Assembly: GCA_963823505.1 (NCBI GenBank)
Contig: CAWGLY010000005.1
Span: forward strand, 806,001 to 870,000
Origin: DATHZQ01 sp963823505
GTDB taxonomy: Bacteria; Actinomycetota; Acidimicrobiia; Spongiisociales; UBA5794
Length of the DNA: 64,000 nt
Reading direction: 5' to 3'
Shown: one piece after another, positions 17,030 through 26,235 of the stretch
Position numbering within the stretch: position 1 is the stretch's first letter
Layout: each line of letters begins with the position of its first letter
Translations under genes and position numbers: made by a program
The notes under the pieces: generated by a model
The model's input: the letters and a program-made list of their open reading frames with translations, nothing else
What the model was told of the DNA's origin: nothing
Databases searched by the model: none

Positions 17030-17272
17030 CAATGATGCGAGGATCTCGCGACCGTCCCGGTCAGGCCAGTCCCGGATCTGCGTCGACGTCGAAGCTCTGT
17101 AAGCCGAACCCATCCTCGTCGACGAGGTCCTTCCGCGGCTCAGCGTCTCGGCGTGATCCGGCGCGACGACCACCATGCCGTGCGATGCGAGATGCTCGGC
17201 CAGCCAGCCTTAGCCGCCGAGCGTGAACGCGAATCCGTGTGACAGGACGACCAGCGGATGCTCAACTGACGA
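17030..17272 (-). pseudogene. Decayed alpha/beta hydrolase (dienelactone hydrolase/PAF-acetylhydrolase-like) fragment
   Basis: Minus-strand reading gives PLVVLSHGFAFTLGG, an in-frame TAA at 17210-17212, then GWLAEHLASHGMVVVAPDHAE and about 35 further residues to a stop near 17030. The strand-turn HG (oxyanion) motif followed by an AEHLASHG-VVVAPDH segment is characteristic of chlorophyllase-like hydrolases. There is no start codon context upstream and no nucleophile (GxSxG) part downstream, so both ends are missing as well as the frame being interrupted. Confidence 0.7.
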
Positions 17273-17359
17273 TGACTGTGGCGCGGGCGGTGTCGCTGGG
17301 TATTGGTGCCATGCTCGGCGCCGGGATCTTTGCGCTCCCAGATGGGGATGGTGACGCGG

Positions 17360-18298
17360 TCAGCGCCGGTACAGGTCACCGGACAAGTACTTGAGACCGG
17401 TGTCGCAGGCGAGAGTGACGACGGTCTTGCCGGGTCCGACCTCTTGCGCGAGTTCGACCGCACCGGCGACATTGAGTCCGGTCGATCCACCGGCGAGCAG
17501 GCCCTCTTCGGCGGCCATGCGCCGGGCCATCGCAAATGCCTCCTCCTCGGAGATGGCACGAATCTCATCGAATCGATCGAGGTCGAGCATCGGAGGCACC
17601 ATTCCGATCCCGATGCCCTCGACGGAGTTGATCCCCGGCTGTCCCGTTGAGATCACCGGGCTCGAGTCGGGTTCGAAGATGACCACCCGCGCGGCGCTGT
17701 CGGCATCGTCGAGGGCGTTCCTCACGCCGGTCGCCATGCCACTCGTTCCGACCGCGCAACAGAATACGTCGATCGGCTGCTGCATCTGTTCGAGGAGTTC
17801 GACGCCGACTTGGTAGTAGCCGACGAGCGAGTCGGTGTTGTGGAGCTGGTCCGTCCAGTACACGTCGTGGTCTGCGGCGAGCTCACGGGCCGTCTCGATC
17901 ATCCGTGGGGTGAGGTCCGGTGTGATCTTGCCGCCGACGCTCGGCACGATGGTCAGATCAGCGCCAAGTGCCGCCATGGTGGCGAGCTTCTCGGGAGCGA
18001 AGGCATCCGACGTCACGACCTTGAAGTGGTAGCCCTTCGCGGCACACACGTACGCCAACGACGAACCCGTGCTCCCCGCCGTATACTCGAGCACCGTCAT
18101 CCCCGGCCGAAGGTCGCCGCGCCGTTCGGCCTCCTCGATCATCGCCAGTGCCATGCGATCCTTGTACGACCCGGTCGGGTTGAACCACTCGAGCTTGACG
18201 AACACGTCGGCGGCGCCTTCGGGAACGACCTTGCGCAACTGCACGACGGGGGTGTGCCCGACCACCTCGGTCATCGACCGTCCTACCCGCATGGTCAT
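17360..18298 (-). CDS. PLP-dependent cysteine synthase family protein
   Basis: 312 aa from MTMRVGRSM; a start at 18274 (MTEVVGHTP) is also possible. It is a fold-type II PLP enzyme: VGHTPVVQLRK at 13-23, PLP lysine K46 in NPTGSYKDRMA, substrate-loop YTAGSTGSSLA (about 71), phosphate-binding VGTSGMATG (about 175) and a late GGSTGLN (about 280). This is the cysteine synthase/cystathionine beta-synthase group; O-acetylserine sulfhydrylase activity is likely but other amino-acid substrates are possible. No CBS domain follows. It is a single gene. Confidence 0.9.
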   Translation of the reverse strand: MTMRVGRSMTEVVGHTPVVQLRKVVPEGAADVFVKLEWFNPTGSYKDRMALAMIEEAERRGDLRPGMTVLEYTAGSTGSSLAYVCAAKGYHFKVVTSDAFAPEKLATMAALGADLTIVPSVGGKITPDLTPRMIETARELAADHDVYWTDQLHNTDSLVGYYQVGVELLEQMQQPIDVFCCAVGTSGMATGVRNALDDADSAARVVIFEPDSSPVISTGQPGINSVEGIGIGMVPPMLDLDRFDEIRAISEEEAFAMARRMAAEEGLLAGGSTGLNVAGAVELAQEVGPGKTVVTLACDTGLKYLSGDLYRR

Positions 18299-18370
18299 CC
18301 CCTGTGCTCGAGCGATCGCGACGCCGAGCCGCCATTTGGCGTGAGGTTCACGCCAATCGCAGTCGGACTG

Positions 18371-18541
18371 TAGACCACGGCCGCGCTGGCCGGGGTGACC
18401 GCGCATGTGCTCGAGGGCGGGCTCGGCAAGAAGGCGATCGCCGCCGCCCGCGAGGCGATGGCAGCGCCGCTCGACGGGACGGGGACGATGGTCGTCGCCA
18501 CCGGCTCCTACCTCGGCGAGGGTTTCGACCTGGCTCGGCTG
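18371..18541 (+). pseudogene. Helicase C-terminal-domain fragment (SF2 type)
   Basis: After a TAG at 18371 the plus frame reads VTAHVLEGGLGKKAIAAA, continues about 18 residues, then VATGSYLGEGFDLARL. The pair GGLGKK and ATGxYLGEGFD is characteristic of a group of DEAD/DEAH-box helicases linked to restriction-like systems. It is cut at both ends: about 55 codons remain, and homology stops within a few bases of the stop codon of the papain-like gene on the other strand (18545). It marks one edge of the foreign cassette. Confidence 0.65.
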
Positions 18542-18544
18542 ACG

Positions 18545-19990
18545 CTACTTCCTTCGCGCGGCGTACTTCTCGGGCGTCGCGCGCAGTCCCGAGGTCGGGA
18601 TCCGCTGCTCCTCGAGCGTAGAGCCCGACAGCCGGCTGCCGCGCACGCGCTCGAACTCGATCGAGACGCCTCGGCGCTCGCGGCCCGTCGAGACGTCGAC
18701 GAGGTCGACCGCGGCGGGCGGCACCGTCACGCGCAGGCTGTCGTCGGTGACGGGAACCTCGCGCACGGTCACGCTGTCCCACTGGTCGCCGCCCTGCTTG
18801 CGCGCGTGCCTGACGTCGAATCGCCGCCGCGACCCCGAGGTGCGCACGTCGACGGAGCCCGCAGCGGGGTCGAACCGCACGCGGTCCTCGCCGCTCGCGG
18901 AGCCGCGGGCCGATACTTCCGTGAACCGCGTGCCCCCGAAGTGGCTCAGCGTGTACCCGGTGCCGCGCGTGGTCACGGTCAGCGGTGACGCGTTGGCCGC
19001 ACGGTCGATGATGAACACGTCGGCCGGGCGCTCGCCGTCGAGCCCGCCGGACCAGGGCCACGGGAACACGCCGTCGAGCCGCCGGCCCGGGGCCGCCTCG
19101 AGCACGGGTTCGGCGACAGCGGCATCCGCGAACAGGCGACGGCCGTCGTCGTCCTCGATCTGCGCGACCCCGCCGGTGTTGCTCATGAACAGATAGTCGA
19201 GCTGCGTCAGCGCGAACGGCAGGCTCAGGGGGTTGCGCCCCTTGTGGCGGATCAGCGAGGTCGGGATCGCGAAGCACCACCCGGCGTTCGAGCCCTGGTA
19301 GAGCCGCCCGTTCGTGTAGGTGGACGAGTTCTGGTTGTAGCTCCACGAGGTCGGTCCGCTGATGGTCAGGCGGTTCGCGGCGAAGTCGTAGTGATCGGGG
19401 TAGTCGTCGTACGGACGGTTGGGGTCCCAGATCCACAGGGTCTTCGTTGCGCCGTTGTCGTCCGCGCGATACGGGATGACGGTGTGGGCGGCATCCCCGA
19501 ACAGGCTGTTGGCGATCGACAGCACGTGATAATCGCCGCTGGCCAGGCCGTCCTTGATGCGCATGAACGCCGCCTCGGCGTTGTTGAGCTGACCGGCCTT
19601 GACGACATCCACAAAATTGCGGATGCCGGGGGCGCTGAACTGCCGCGCCTGCATGATGTTGATCGACTCGTACAGGTCGGTGCGGGCGGGGCCGTCCGGC
19701 GGGTTCATGGCCGAGCCCCCGCTGTAGAAGAACGCCGGCGACCCGAAGCCGAAGTATCCGCCGAACCGAAACAGCGCCAGCGCCAGCATCGACATGCCGC
19801 CGCAGTTGCCCTGGGACGCGCAGCTCTTGAAGATCTCGTAGAACAGCAGGTCCATGGGCGCTGCGAAGTTCTTCGACGGGTTGATCGCGAGATACGTGCG
19901 GCGGAAGAGGTCCCAGCTCATGTCGTCGGTCGGGAAGTTCTCGAACGACCAGCCGTCGCGCTTGGGGTCGAAGGTGTCGAGGATGCCCAT
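18545..19990 (-). CDS. Papain-fold cysteine peptidase-like protein (third gene of cassette)
   Basis: 481 aa, not recognised as a named family. A putative papain-type active site is visible: C63 in SQGNCGGMSMLALALF, H169 in FGDAAHTVIPY and D189/N191 in WIWDPNRPYDD, in the Cys-His-Asp/Asn order and spacing of papain-like and C39-like peptidases. Residues about 330-481 form a beta-rich C-terminal domain with no cysteine. There is no signal peptide. AGAGGA lies just before the ATG, and the gap to the FN3 gene is 12 nt, so the genes are co-transcribed. It may cleave a peptide or its own partner proteins, or the site may be non-catalytic. Confidence 0.72.
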   Translation of the reverse strand: MGILDTFDPKRDGWSFENFPTDDMSWDLFRRTYLAINPSKNFAAPMDLLFYEIFKSCASQGNCGGMSMLALALFRFGGYFGFGSPAFFYSGGSAMNPPDGPARTDLYESINIMQARQFSAPGIRNFVDVVKAGQLNNAEAAFMRIKDGLASGDYHVLSIANSLFGDAAHTVIPYRADDNGATKTLWIWDPNRPYDDYPDHYDFAANRLTISGPTSWSYNQNSSTYTNGRLYQGSNAGWCFAIPTSLIRHKGRNPLSLPFALTQLDYLFMSNTGGVAQIEDDDGRRLFADAAVAEPVLEAAPGRRLDGVFPWPWSGGLDGERPADVFIIDRAANASPLTVTTRGTGYTLSHFGGTRFTEVSARGSASGEDRVRFDPAAGSVDVRTSGSRRRFDVRHARKQGGDQWDSVTVREVPVTDDSLRVTVPPAAVDLVDVSTGRERRGVSIEFERVRGSRLSGSTLEEQRIPTSGLRATPEKYAARRK

Positions 19991-20002
19991 GGTGTTCCTC
20001 TC

Positions 20003-22423
20003 TCAGTACCGGCGGGTCGACGGGGCCGACGGTTCGGACAGGTTGCCCTCGAGGTCGATCGCCTGCACGCAGTACAGGTAGTCGACGCCGCGGCGTGCGG
20101 TCTCGTCCAGGAACCCGTTGCCCGTGACGACGCCCGACACCTGGCGGTACGGCTTGCCGGCGGTCGCCCGGAAGACGACGAACCCTCGCTGGGTGTTCAC
20201 ATCGAACGGGGGATCCCACTCGACCCCGAGCCCGCACACGTCGGCTGCCGAGACACCGCCGGGGTGGATGCTGGGCACCGCGGGCCGGTCGCTCGAGTAC
20301 GAGAAGGTCGAGCTCGCGGGAAGACGCTCGAGGGATGCCGCTTCGCTCTCGTTGCCCAGCCAGTCGACGGCCGAGACGCGGTACCAGAAGATCTTGTGCG
20401 GCTCGGCTTCCGTGTCGGTGTACGAGCCGCGGGCGGCGAGCGGATCGGCGACGGCCGGCACGGCGGCGCACGAGGGGACCAAGCCCGTCCACGGCACCGG
20501 CTGCGTCGAGCCGTCGGTGAACACGCACGCGATGAAGTGGCCGGGATCGGACTCCTTCTCGGAGCGGTAGACGTGGAAGGCGTGCAGGTCCTGCTCGGGG
20601 GCGCCGACCCACTCGAGCTCGACGGCGTGGTTGCGCGCGCGCAGAGCCGTGAGGACGGGTGCCCGCGGCGGGGTCTTGTCGCGCAGTGCGGCGCACGCGT
20701 ACTCGCCCTCGCGGGGGCACGCGCGGCCGTCGCCTGCGTAGAGGTTGCCGGAGTGGTCGTAGGCGCGGACCCAGTAGGCGTAGCAGATGGGCGACCCGGC
20801 GGGCACGCTGAAGTCGTCGAAGCGGATCGCGCCCTGGACCTCGAGCATCGCGTTCGCCGCGCCGACGCTCACGTCGCCGACCAGCTGCATGTCGCAGCGG
20901 AACCAGCTCTCGTCGAGGGCCTCCCGCTCGCCGACGATCTCGCCGTTCGTGTCGCGGATGATGGCGGGGACGAACACATGCCCGTGATCGCACACCCCGC
21001 GATAGATCTGATACCCGCCGACGTCGGGCTCGGGGTTCGGCTTCCACTCGATGCGGATGTGATCGGCATCCCCGGTCGCCGAGACGATGTCGGTCGGACC
21101 GGGCGGGGTCGTGTCGGGAACGGTGCCCGACACGATCGCGGACGGGGCGCTCACGAAGCCGAACGCGTCCTCCACCCGCAGGCGGTAGAAGAACGGCTTT
21201 GTGCCGTACGGCGGGACCAGCACCGGGTCGGTGTCGACCCACGACTGCACCGCGGCGGTGCCGGGGCGCGGGTCGATCGTGCGCGTCGTGACGAGGTGGG
21301 AGGGCAGCCCCGCGATGTCCTCCAGCTCCTCACGCGTCTCGGCGCGGTACACGTACGTCTTCTGCAGCGGGTCGGGCAGCGTCTTGTTCACCAGGCGATG
21401 GTTCTCCACGTTGCGGTACACGGTCCGCCACTGCACGGTGAGCCCGTCCGCCGTGGTCGTCGGCAGCACGACCAGCTCGTCCGGCGCCATGGGCGGGAGC
21501 GAGCGGACGGGGGTCGCGGCGACGGGGGGAGACCACGGACCCCACCGGTCGAGCGTGTCGCCCGCGGCGACGCGATACCAGTACGTCCATCCCGTGTCGG
21601 GGCCCGACACCCACGCGGCCTGCACGAGGTGCGGGATGGGATCGCCGGTCACCGAGTCCCACGCCCCGGCATCCAGGAATCCCGGTTGGGGGAACGGCAG
21701 CGCCGTGCCGTCGATGCCCTCGGTCACGTCGTACGCGACCGGCTGGGGGTTGATGCGGGCGAAGGGGCCGCCCGGCCCCATCGCACGCTCGACCATGTAG
21801 GTCGCGGCGCCCTGCACGTTGCGGTTCCACAGCACCAGCACACGCCGGTCGCCGGGCTGGACGATGAGGCCCGACGGGTACGCGGGAAGCGCGTAGACCC
21901 CGACGATGACCGGCACCGCCGTCGCGAGGATCAGCTCGCTGCCATCACGACGGATGCCGCGCAGCTCGTACTGGAGCGTTGCGCCGTCCGGCTGACGGGT
22001 GTCCACGAACGCGAGCCCCGCCACGCGGCCCATCGTGAGGCTCGCCTGCGCGCCCGCCTGCACGAACCGCGCTTCGGTGTCAGTCAGGCCGCGGTCGAAG
22101 ACCTCGTCGGGATCGACCAGCTGCTGCCCGTCCTCGGGGCCGGCACCCGGGCGTGCGGCGGTGAGGGTGCGCGCGAGCGTCTCCCATTCGGGGGAGTCGG
22201 GCGAGACGATCTCGTGCAGCTCGGCCGCCGACTGCGGCAGACGCACCGGCGTCCTCCCGTTGATCTCGATCGCGCTGTCGGCCGGCTGCCCGTCCTCGCG
22301 GCGGAACAGGCGGTAGGCGACCGCCTCGCCGACCGACTCCCAGCGCAGCACGACCGGGGCCGTGCGGTCGCGCCCGATGTCGCCCGAGGTGACCTGCAGC
22401 AGTGCTGCGATCTCGTCAGCCAT
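20003..22423 (-). CDS. Six-FN3-repeat protein (second gene of cassette)
   Basis: 806 aa. At least six fibronectin type III-like units can be traced by paired signatures: an early beta strand of the LxW type (VVLRWESV, VLVLWNRN, LTVQWRTV, IRIEWKPN, VELEWVGA, LGVEWDPP) and the closing YRVxAxDxxGNxS type strand (for example YRVSAVDWLGNES, YCVQAIDLEGNLS). No signal peptide, anchor or catalytic domain is evident. FN3 arrays usually serve as spacers or binding modules of extracellular or phage-like machines. GGGAG precedes the ATG; it follows the large beta-rich gene after 22 nt. Confidence 0.82.
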   Translation of the reverse strand: MADEIAALLQVTSGDIGRDRTAPVVLRWESVGEAVAYRLFRREDGQPADSAIEINGRTPVRLPQSAAELHEIVSPDSPEWETLARTLTAARPGAGPEDGQQLVDPDEVFDRGLTDTEARFVQAGAQASLTMGRVAGLAFVDTRQPDGATLQYELRGIRRDGSELILATAVPVIVGVYALPAYPSGLIVQPGDRRVLVLWNRNVQGAATYMVERAMGPGGPFARINPQPVAYDVTEGIDGTALPFPQPGFLDAGAWDSVTGDPIPHLVQAAWVSGPDTGWTYWYRVAAGDTLDRWGPWSPPVAATPVRSLPPMAPDELVVLPTTTADGLTVQWRTVYRNVENHRLVNKTLPDPLQKTYVYRAETREELEDIAGLPSHLVTTRTIDPRPGTAAVQSWVDTDPVLVPPYGTKPFFYRLRVEDAFGFVSAPSAIVSGTVPDTTPPGPTDIVSATGDADHIRIEWKPNPEPDVGGYQIYRGVCDHGHVFVPAIIRDTNGEIVGEREALDESWFRCDMQLVGDVSVGAANAMLEVQGAIRFDDFSVPAGSPICYAYWVRAYDHSGNLYAGDGRACPREGEYACAALRDKTPPRAPVLTALRARNHAVELEWVGAPEQDLHAFHVYRSEKESDPGHFIACVFTDGSTQPVPWTGLVPSCAAVPAVADPLAARGSYTDTEAEPHKIFWYRVSAVDWLGNESEAASLERLPASSTFSYSSDRPAVPSIHPGGVSAADVCGLGVEWDPPFDVNTQRGFVVFRATAGKPYRQVSGVVTGNGFLDETARRGVDYLYCVQAIDLEGNLSEPSAPSTRRY

Positions 22424-22445
22424 GTCTGCTCCCGATGTCCGTCAT

Positions 22446-25400
22446 TCAGTTCAGTTCGAATCCGGCGCTGCTCACGCGCGCGGTGACGTCGACCGAGGCG
22501 CACAGCACCCAGGCCACGCACCCCTCCAGGCCGAAGGTGCCCTCGAAGTACGGCGGCAGCGGGCCGCGCAGCGACAGGTTCGCCCACGCCGACGCGCTCA
22601 CCAGGCCGCCCAGGATCTCGCCGTGCACGTTGATGCCGCACGCGCCCACGATGAAGGGCAGCGGCAGGGTGCCGCCGAGCGCCGAGAGCGGCCCGCCCGC
22701 GCTCACCGCGGCGCTGAAGGCGCCCACCCCGACGAAGATGTCGATGCCGCCGCCCACCACGTAGTAGTTGACGGCGAACGAGGCGCGGCCGTAACCGTAG
22801 ATGCCCGTGATCGTCGGGGGCATGATCGCGCGCGACATCGCGAACTTCGGATCGGTCGTGTCGAGGGCCCACGCGAGCGCGTTCGGCACGTTGTTCCCGA
22901 TGAAGAAGCCGCCCTCCATGCCGACGCCACCCACGATCGAGAACACGTCGACCTTCATGCGCCCCTGCAGGTACTGCATCTGCGGGCCGACGAACCACGT
23001 CAACTGCCCCGCGCCCGAGAGGCCGGCGACCACCGCGTCGCAGTCGATGCGGCCGATGAGCTCGCCCTCGGCGGTGCCGGCGGCGAAGTCGAACAGCAGG
23101 TGCGCCGTGGCCGACGCCTCGATCTCGACGAGCGCGACCGAGAGCATCATGTCGCCGGCGGCGTAGAAGTCGATGGACGTGGGCGTCACGGTCATGTTCG
23201 CCTCGACCGCGTACCCGGCCTTCGGGCCGAAGATGCCGACAGCGGCGCTCTGCTCGAACTCGCCGAAGACGGTCATCCGTCGCAGTGTCGGACCCTCGAT
23301 GCGCAGGTTGCCGGCGATCTGCGACAGTGCGCCGAATCGTGCGATCACGCTCATGTCGAGATCGTGCGCGGCCTCGGACGTGAAGCGCAGGTCGGTGGCG
23401 TCGCTGTGGATCTCGACCGTCGTCTCGAGCGGATCGGAGTGCAGGAACGACAGCACCGCGCCACCCGTGCCGATGAACCCCTCTTGCGAGGCCTCGTTGT
23501 AGTCGACTTCGACGTCGAGGAAGTCGAACCTCGCGAGCTCGGCCGAGGTCACGTCGTGCCACACACCCGTCAGCGCGAGGTCGGTCGGAGCCGACCCGGC
23601 AGTGATCGCGGTCTTGGGCACCGTGACGTGCCGCGGGTACGGCCGCGGGATGGGCGGAGTGGGCGGTGGCGGAGGCGGTCGAAGCGCGGCATCCTGGACA
23701 TTGATGTGGTGCGGACCGAATAGCGGGAAGATGACGCTGCCCGCCACCCCGACGTACGGCTTGAGGTTCGCCGGGACGTAGGCGGAGAGGGCGATCCCCT
23801 CGGGATGGAAGACCAGCCCGTCGAACCGCTGGCCCCAGTCGTTGAAGTCGAGGTACAAGTCACCCACCGAGCCGTCCGCGAGGATCTCGCCCCACGTCAG
23901 GCCGAACGGCTTATCGAAGTGCACCGGCTCGGAGATGCCGGCGGCCGTGAACAGCAGCCGCCCGGTCCGCACGCTGAGCACGCCCGCGGGCGCCGCCGGA
24001 TTCGTGGGGACGAGGGCGACGTCCCAGTGCTCGAGTGGGATGCCGGGCGCCGGGAGCATGACGTCGCCACCGACGAGGCACGCCGTCGACGTGAGTTTGA
24101 GCTGCTCGAAGTCGAGATGGTGGAAGCCCGTCGGGTCGGGGATGTCGAGCCACCCGCTCACGTGGGAGTCGTGGGCGGCGCTCGTCACGAACTCGGCGAT
24201 CAGGTTCTTGCGGTCGTTTCCGAACAGCGACGCCCGGAAGGGCTTCTTGCCCACATACCCCGTCGCGACCGGGTCGCCGACCTCCGAGGGGCTCTCCTCG
24301 TCGTACCGGACCAGTTCGCCGTCGACACCGGTCGTGCCGACCCTCAGCCACCCCGAGACGCGATCGAACACGAGCGGCGCCGCCCTCCCGCCCGGCACAT
24401 CCGGCGAGAACACCGCGACCTCGCCGAGATCGGCGAACGTCACCCCCGACACCGCCTGCGCCGCGAGCGAGGCCAGGCTCCCGCTCCAGCCGGCACTGAT
24501 GCTCGGTGACTGGAAAGAGCCCGTCGACACCGGGCAGAACGTCTCGACCGCGCCGCCGGGCAGATAGAGGAAGCCCTTCGTGGGGGTCGCGGTCCACACC
24601 ACGAGCTCTTCGCCGGGCCGGGTGAGCTCGCCCCACGCGACGCGGCTGCCGCCGTGGTCGATCTCGCCCGTCAGATCGTAGTCAGGCTGCACCGTCACGG
24701 ACGGCAGGTCGACGGTGATCTGCGCGTGCGGCACGCCCTCGGCGACCGCTTCGGGTAGCAGGTCGGTCGACCCGCGGAAACTGCCGGCGACGATCTCGCT
24801 GTGGGCGACGATCAGATCGCCCCGGGTGAACGAGAAGACCTGGCCGAAGGGGTTCAGCGCCGTGAAGCTGATCGGTGCCGTCAGGTCGAGGGAGCCGGCG
24901 AAGCCCGACAGCGTGATCGCGGCGCCGCCGAACGTGTAGTCGCCCCGCAGGTAGCCCGAGTTGCAGGGATCGGGAATGCGCTGAGCACCGGATGCCGTCC
25001 CCGCCCGCAGCAGCAGTCCTCGCCACGACGTCGGCAGGGGCGCCGGGCCGCGAGTGGTGCTCAGATCGAGCGTAAATCCGTCGCCCTCGATGATCATGCC
25101 GGTATCGCCCAGCAGCCACGGGCCGAAGTGCTGCTCGGGCTCCTCGAAGTAGTAGTCGCACGTGCGCGAGATCCGGATCCGGCCGAGGTCGATCGTCGCG
25201 GGGCCGCACGAGGCGGCATCCGTGATCGTCGGGGGAAGGGTGACCGTCGCCTGCGCGAGCGTGCGCGAGATGTCGAGCCACAGGCCGGTGAGCGTCAGCG
25301 TGAAGCCCGCGATGACGATCTGGACCGGTCGGCGCAGCTCGTCGAGATACTGGGCGAGGCCGTCGATGACACGGCCGCGGGCGGCATCCGAGAGATCGAC

Positions 25401-25862
25401 CGCGAGGTCTTCGAACTCCACCGCGATCCGGCCCGCGCTCGATGAGGCATCCAGCAGCGCACCGATTCCGCGGCCCTGGGCGAGGAGGTTCGCGAGCTCT
25501 CGCCGGTCGGCGTCGAACGCGATCGGGATCGTCTCGCCCGCGCGGGCATCCGCCTTGAGCGCCCGCGCCGCATCGAGGCTGATCTGGGTCTCAGGGACCA
25601 GCACGTCGTCGACGACCTCGACGGCCTGCATGAAATGCCGGTCGCCGAGGCGGTCGCGCACGTGCGCGAAGTCCCACAGCGGCGGCTTCGCGCACGGGAT
25701 GGTGACCCAACCCCGACCGACCACGCCCTTGACGATCCTGCGTTCGGGATCGAACTCGCCGCCGCGCAGCAGCTCGATGTCGATGTCGAGGTCGGAGTCG
25801 CCCATCACCCAGCGCGTGGGCAGGTCTTCGCCGAACTCTGCGAAGGCCTCTCTGATGTCCAC
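22446..25862 (-). CDS. Very large beta-rich protein of unknown function (first gene of cassette)
   Basis: 1138 aa from GTG at 25862 with AGAGGA upstream; the frame is open 18 codons further. I recognise no family. The N-terminal 200 residues are mixed alpha/beta (VDIREAFAEFGEDLP). The centre is a long series of beta strands with many aromatic and Gly residues. A poly-proline linker (RPPPPPPTPPIPRPYP) lies near 727-742. The last 250 residues are Gly/Ala-rich amphipathic strands (GGVGMEGGFFIGNN, VGGGIDIFVGVGAF) with several late Cys. No signal peptide or membrane helix. Size, strand content and partnership with FN3 and peptidase genes suggest a scaffold or surface assembly, but this is inference. 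Confidence 0.72.
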   Translation of the reverse strand: MDIREAFAEFGEDLPTRWVMGDSDLDIDIELLRGGEFDPERRIVKGVVGRGWVTIPCAKPPLWDFAHVRDRLGDRHFMQAVEVVDDVLVPETQISLDAARALKADARAGETIPIAFDADRRELANLLAQGRGIGALLDASSSAGRIAVEFEDLAVDLSDAARGRVIDGLAQYLDELRRPVQIVIAGFTLTLTGLWLDISRTLAQATVTLPPTITDAASCGPATIDLGRIRISRTCDYYFEEPEQHFGPWLLGDTGMIIEGDGFTLDLSTTRGPAPLPTSWRGLLLRAGTASGAQRIPDPCNSGYLRGDYTFGGAAITLSGFAGSLDLTAPISFTALNPFGQVFSFTRGDLIVAHSEIVAGSFRGSTDLLPEAVAEGVPHAQITVDLPSVTVQPDYDLTGEIDHGGSRVAWGELTRPGEELVVWTATPTKGFLYLPGGAVETFCPVSTGSFQSPSISAGWSGSLASLAAQAVSGVTFADLGEVAVFSPDVPGGRAAPLVFDRVSGWLRVGTTGVDGELVRYDEESPSEVGDPVATGYVGKKPFRASLFGNDRKNLIAEFVTSAAHDSHVSGWLDIPDPTGFHHLDFEQLKLTSTACLVGGDVMLPAPGIPLEHWDVALVPTNPAAPAGVLSVRTGRLLFTAAGISEPVHFDKPFGLTWGEILADGSVGDLYLDFNDWGQRFDGLVFHPEGIALSAYVPANLKPYVGVAGSVIFPLFGPHHINVQDAALRPPPPPPTPPIPRPYPRHVTVPKTAITAGSAPTDLALTGVWHDVTSAELARFDFLDVEVDYNEASQEGFIGTGGAVLSFLHSDPLETTVEIHSDATDLRFTSEAAHDLDMSVIARFGALSQIAGNLRIEGPTLRRMTVFGEFEQSAAVGIFGPKAGYAVEANMTVTPTSIDFYAAGDMMLSVALVEIEASATAHLLFDFAAGTAEGELIGRIDCDAVVAGLSGAGQLTWFVGPQMQYLQGRMKVDVFSIVGGVGMEGGFFIGNNVPNALAWALDTTDPKFAMSRAIMPPTITGIYGYGRASFAVNYYVVGGGIDIFVGVGAFSAAVSAGGPLSALGGTLPLPFIVGACGINVHGEILGGLVSASAWANLSLRGPLPPYFEGTFGLEGCVAWVLCASVDVTARVSSAGFELN

Positions 25863-26235
25863 GCGATCCTCTTCCCCGAGCCTCCGCGAACGGCCCCTCA
25901 CGTGCAGAGCGTACACCCGGAGAGCGGCTGATACACGAGGGATGCGTGCTGGCGCGATGCTTGCGCGGCGACGCCGGTCTCGAGGCGTGCGGTCACCCCT
26001 CGCGCGGCGCTGTCACCCCTCCCCGCGCACGACGGTGCAGTCCTCGTCGGAGCCGCCGGGATGTTGGTCGCCGACACCTGGGTCTGCCCCGGCGAGCCGT
26101 CGACGGTCACGTCAATCAGGATGAGCGTGCCGCACGACTGCGCGTCGTTCAGGACGATCGTGAACTCCTCGCCGAGCGTGACGCAGACCGGGACGCCGAC
26201 GATCAACCCGATCGGCTGGCCGTCGGCCGGAGGGG
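25863..26235 (-). pseudogene. Truncated ORF at the upstream edge of the cassette
   Basis: A minus frame entering directly from the 3' end of the ATPase gene reads NLTPPADGQPIGLIVGVPVC, then VTLGEEFTIVLNDAQSC and LILIDVTVDGSPGQTQVSAT before low-complexity sequence. It looks like the C-terminal domain of a larger structural protein whose front is missing. Its only start is a TTG at 26206 without ribosome site. It therefore probably lost its 5' end when the segment joined this chromosome. The remaining roughly 150 bases may carry the cassette promoter. Confidence 0.45.

Noticed and set aside
18348..21242. 964-codon minus-strand ORF
   Set aside because: Arg/Pro/Gly-rich product in a frame offset from the FN3 and peptidase genes, which have domain-level resemblance and ribosome sites; it is a high-GC shadow.
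19244..22486. 1080-codon plus-strand ORF
   Set aside because: Antisense shadow of the FN3 gene; composition (Arg/Val/Gly/Asp) and lack of any motif or ribosome site.
22362..23723. 453-codon plus-strand ORF
   Set aside because: Antisense of the large beta-rich gene, His/Arg/Ala-rich without motifs.
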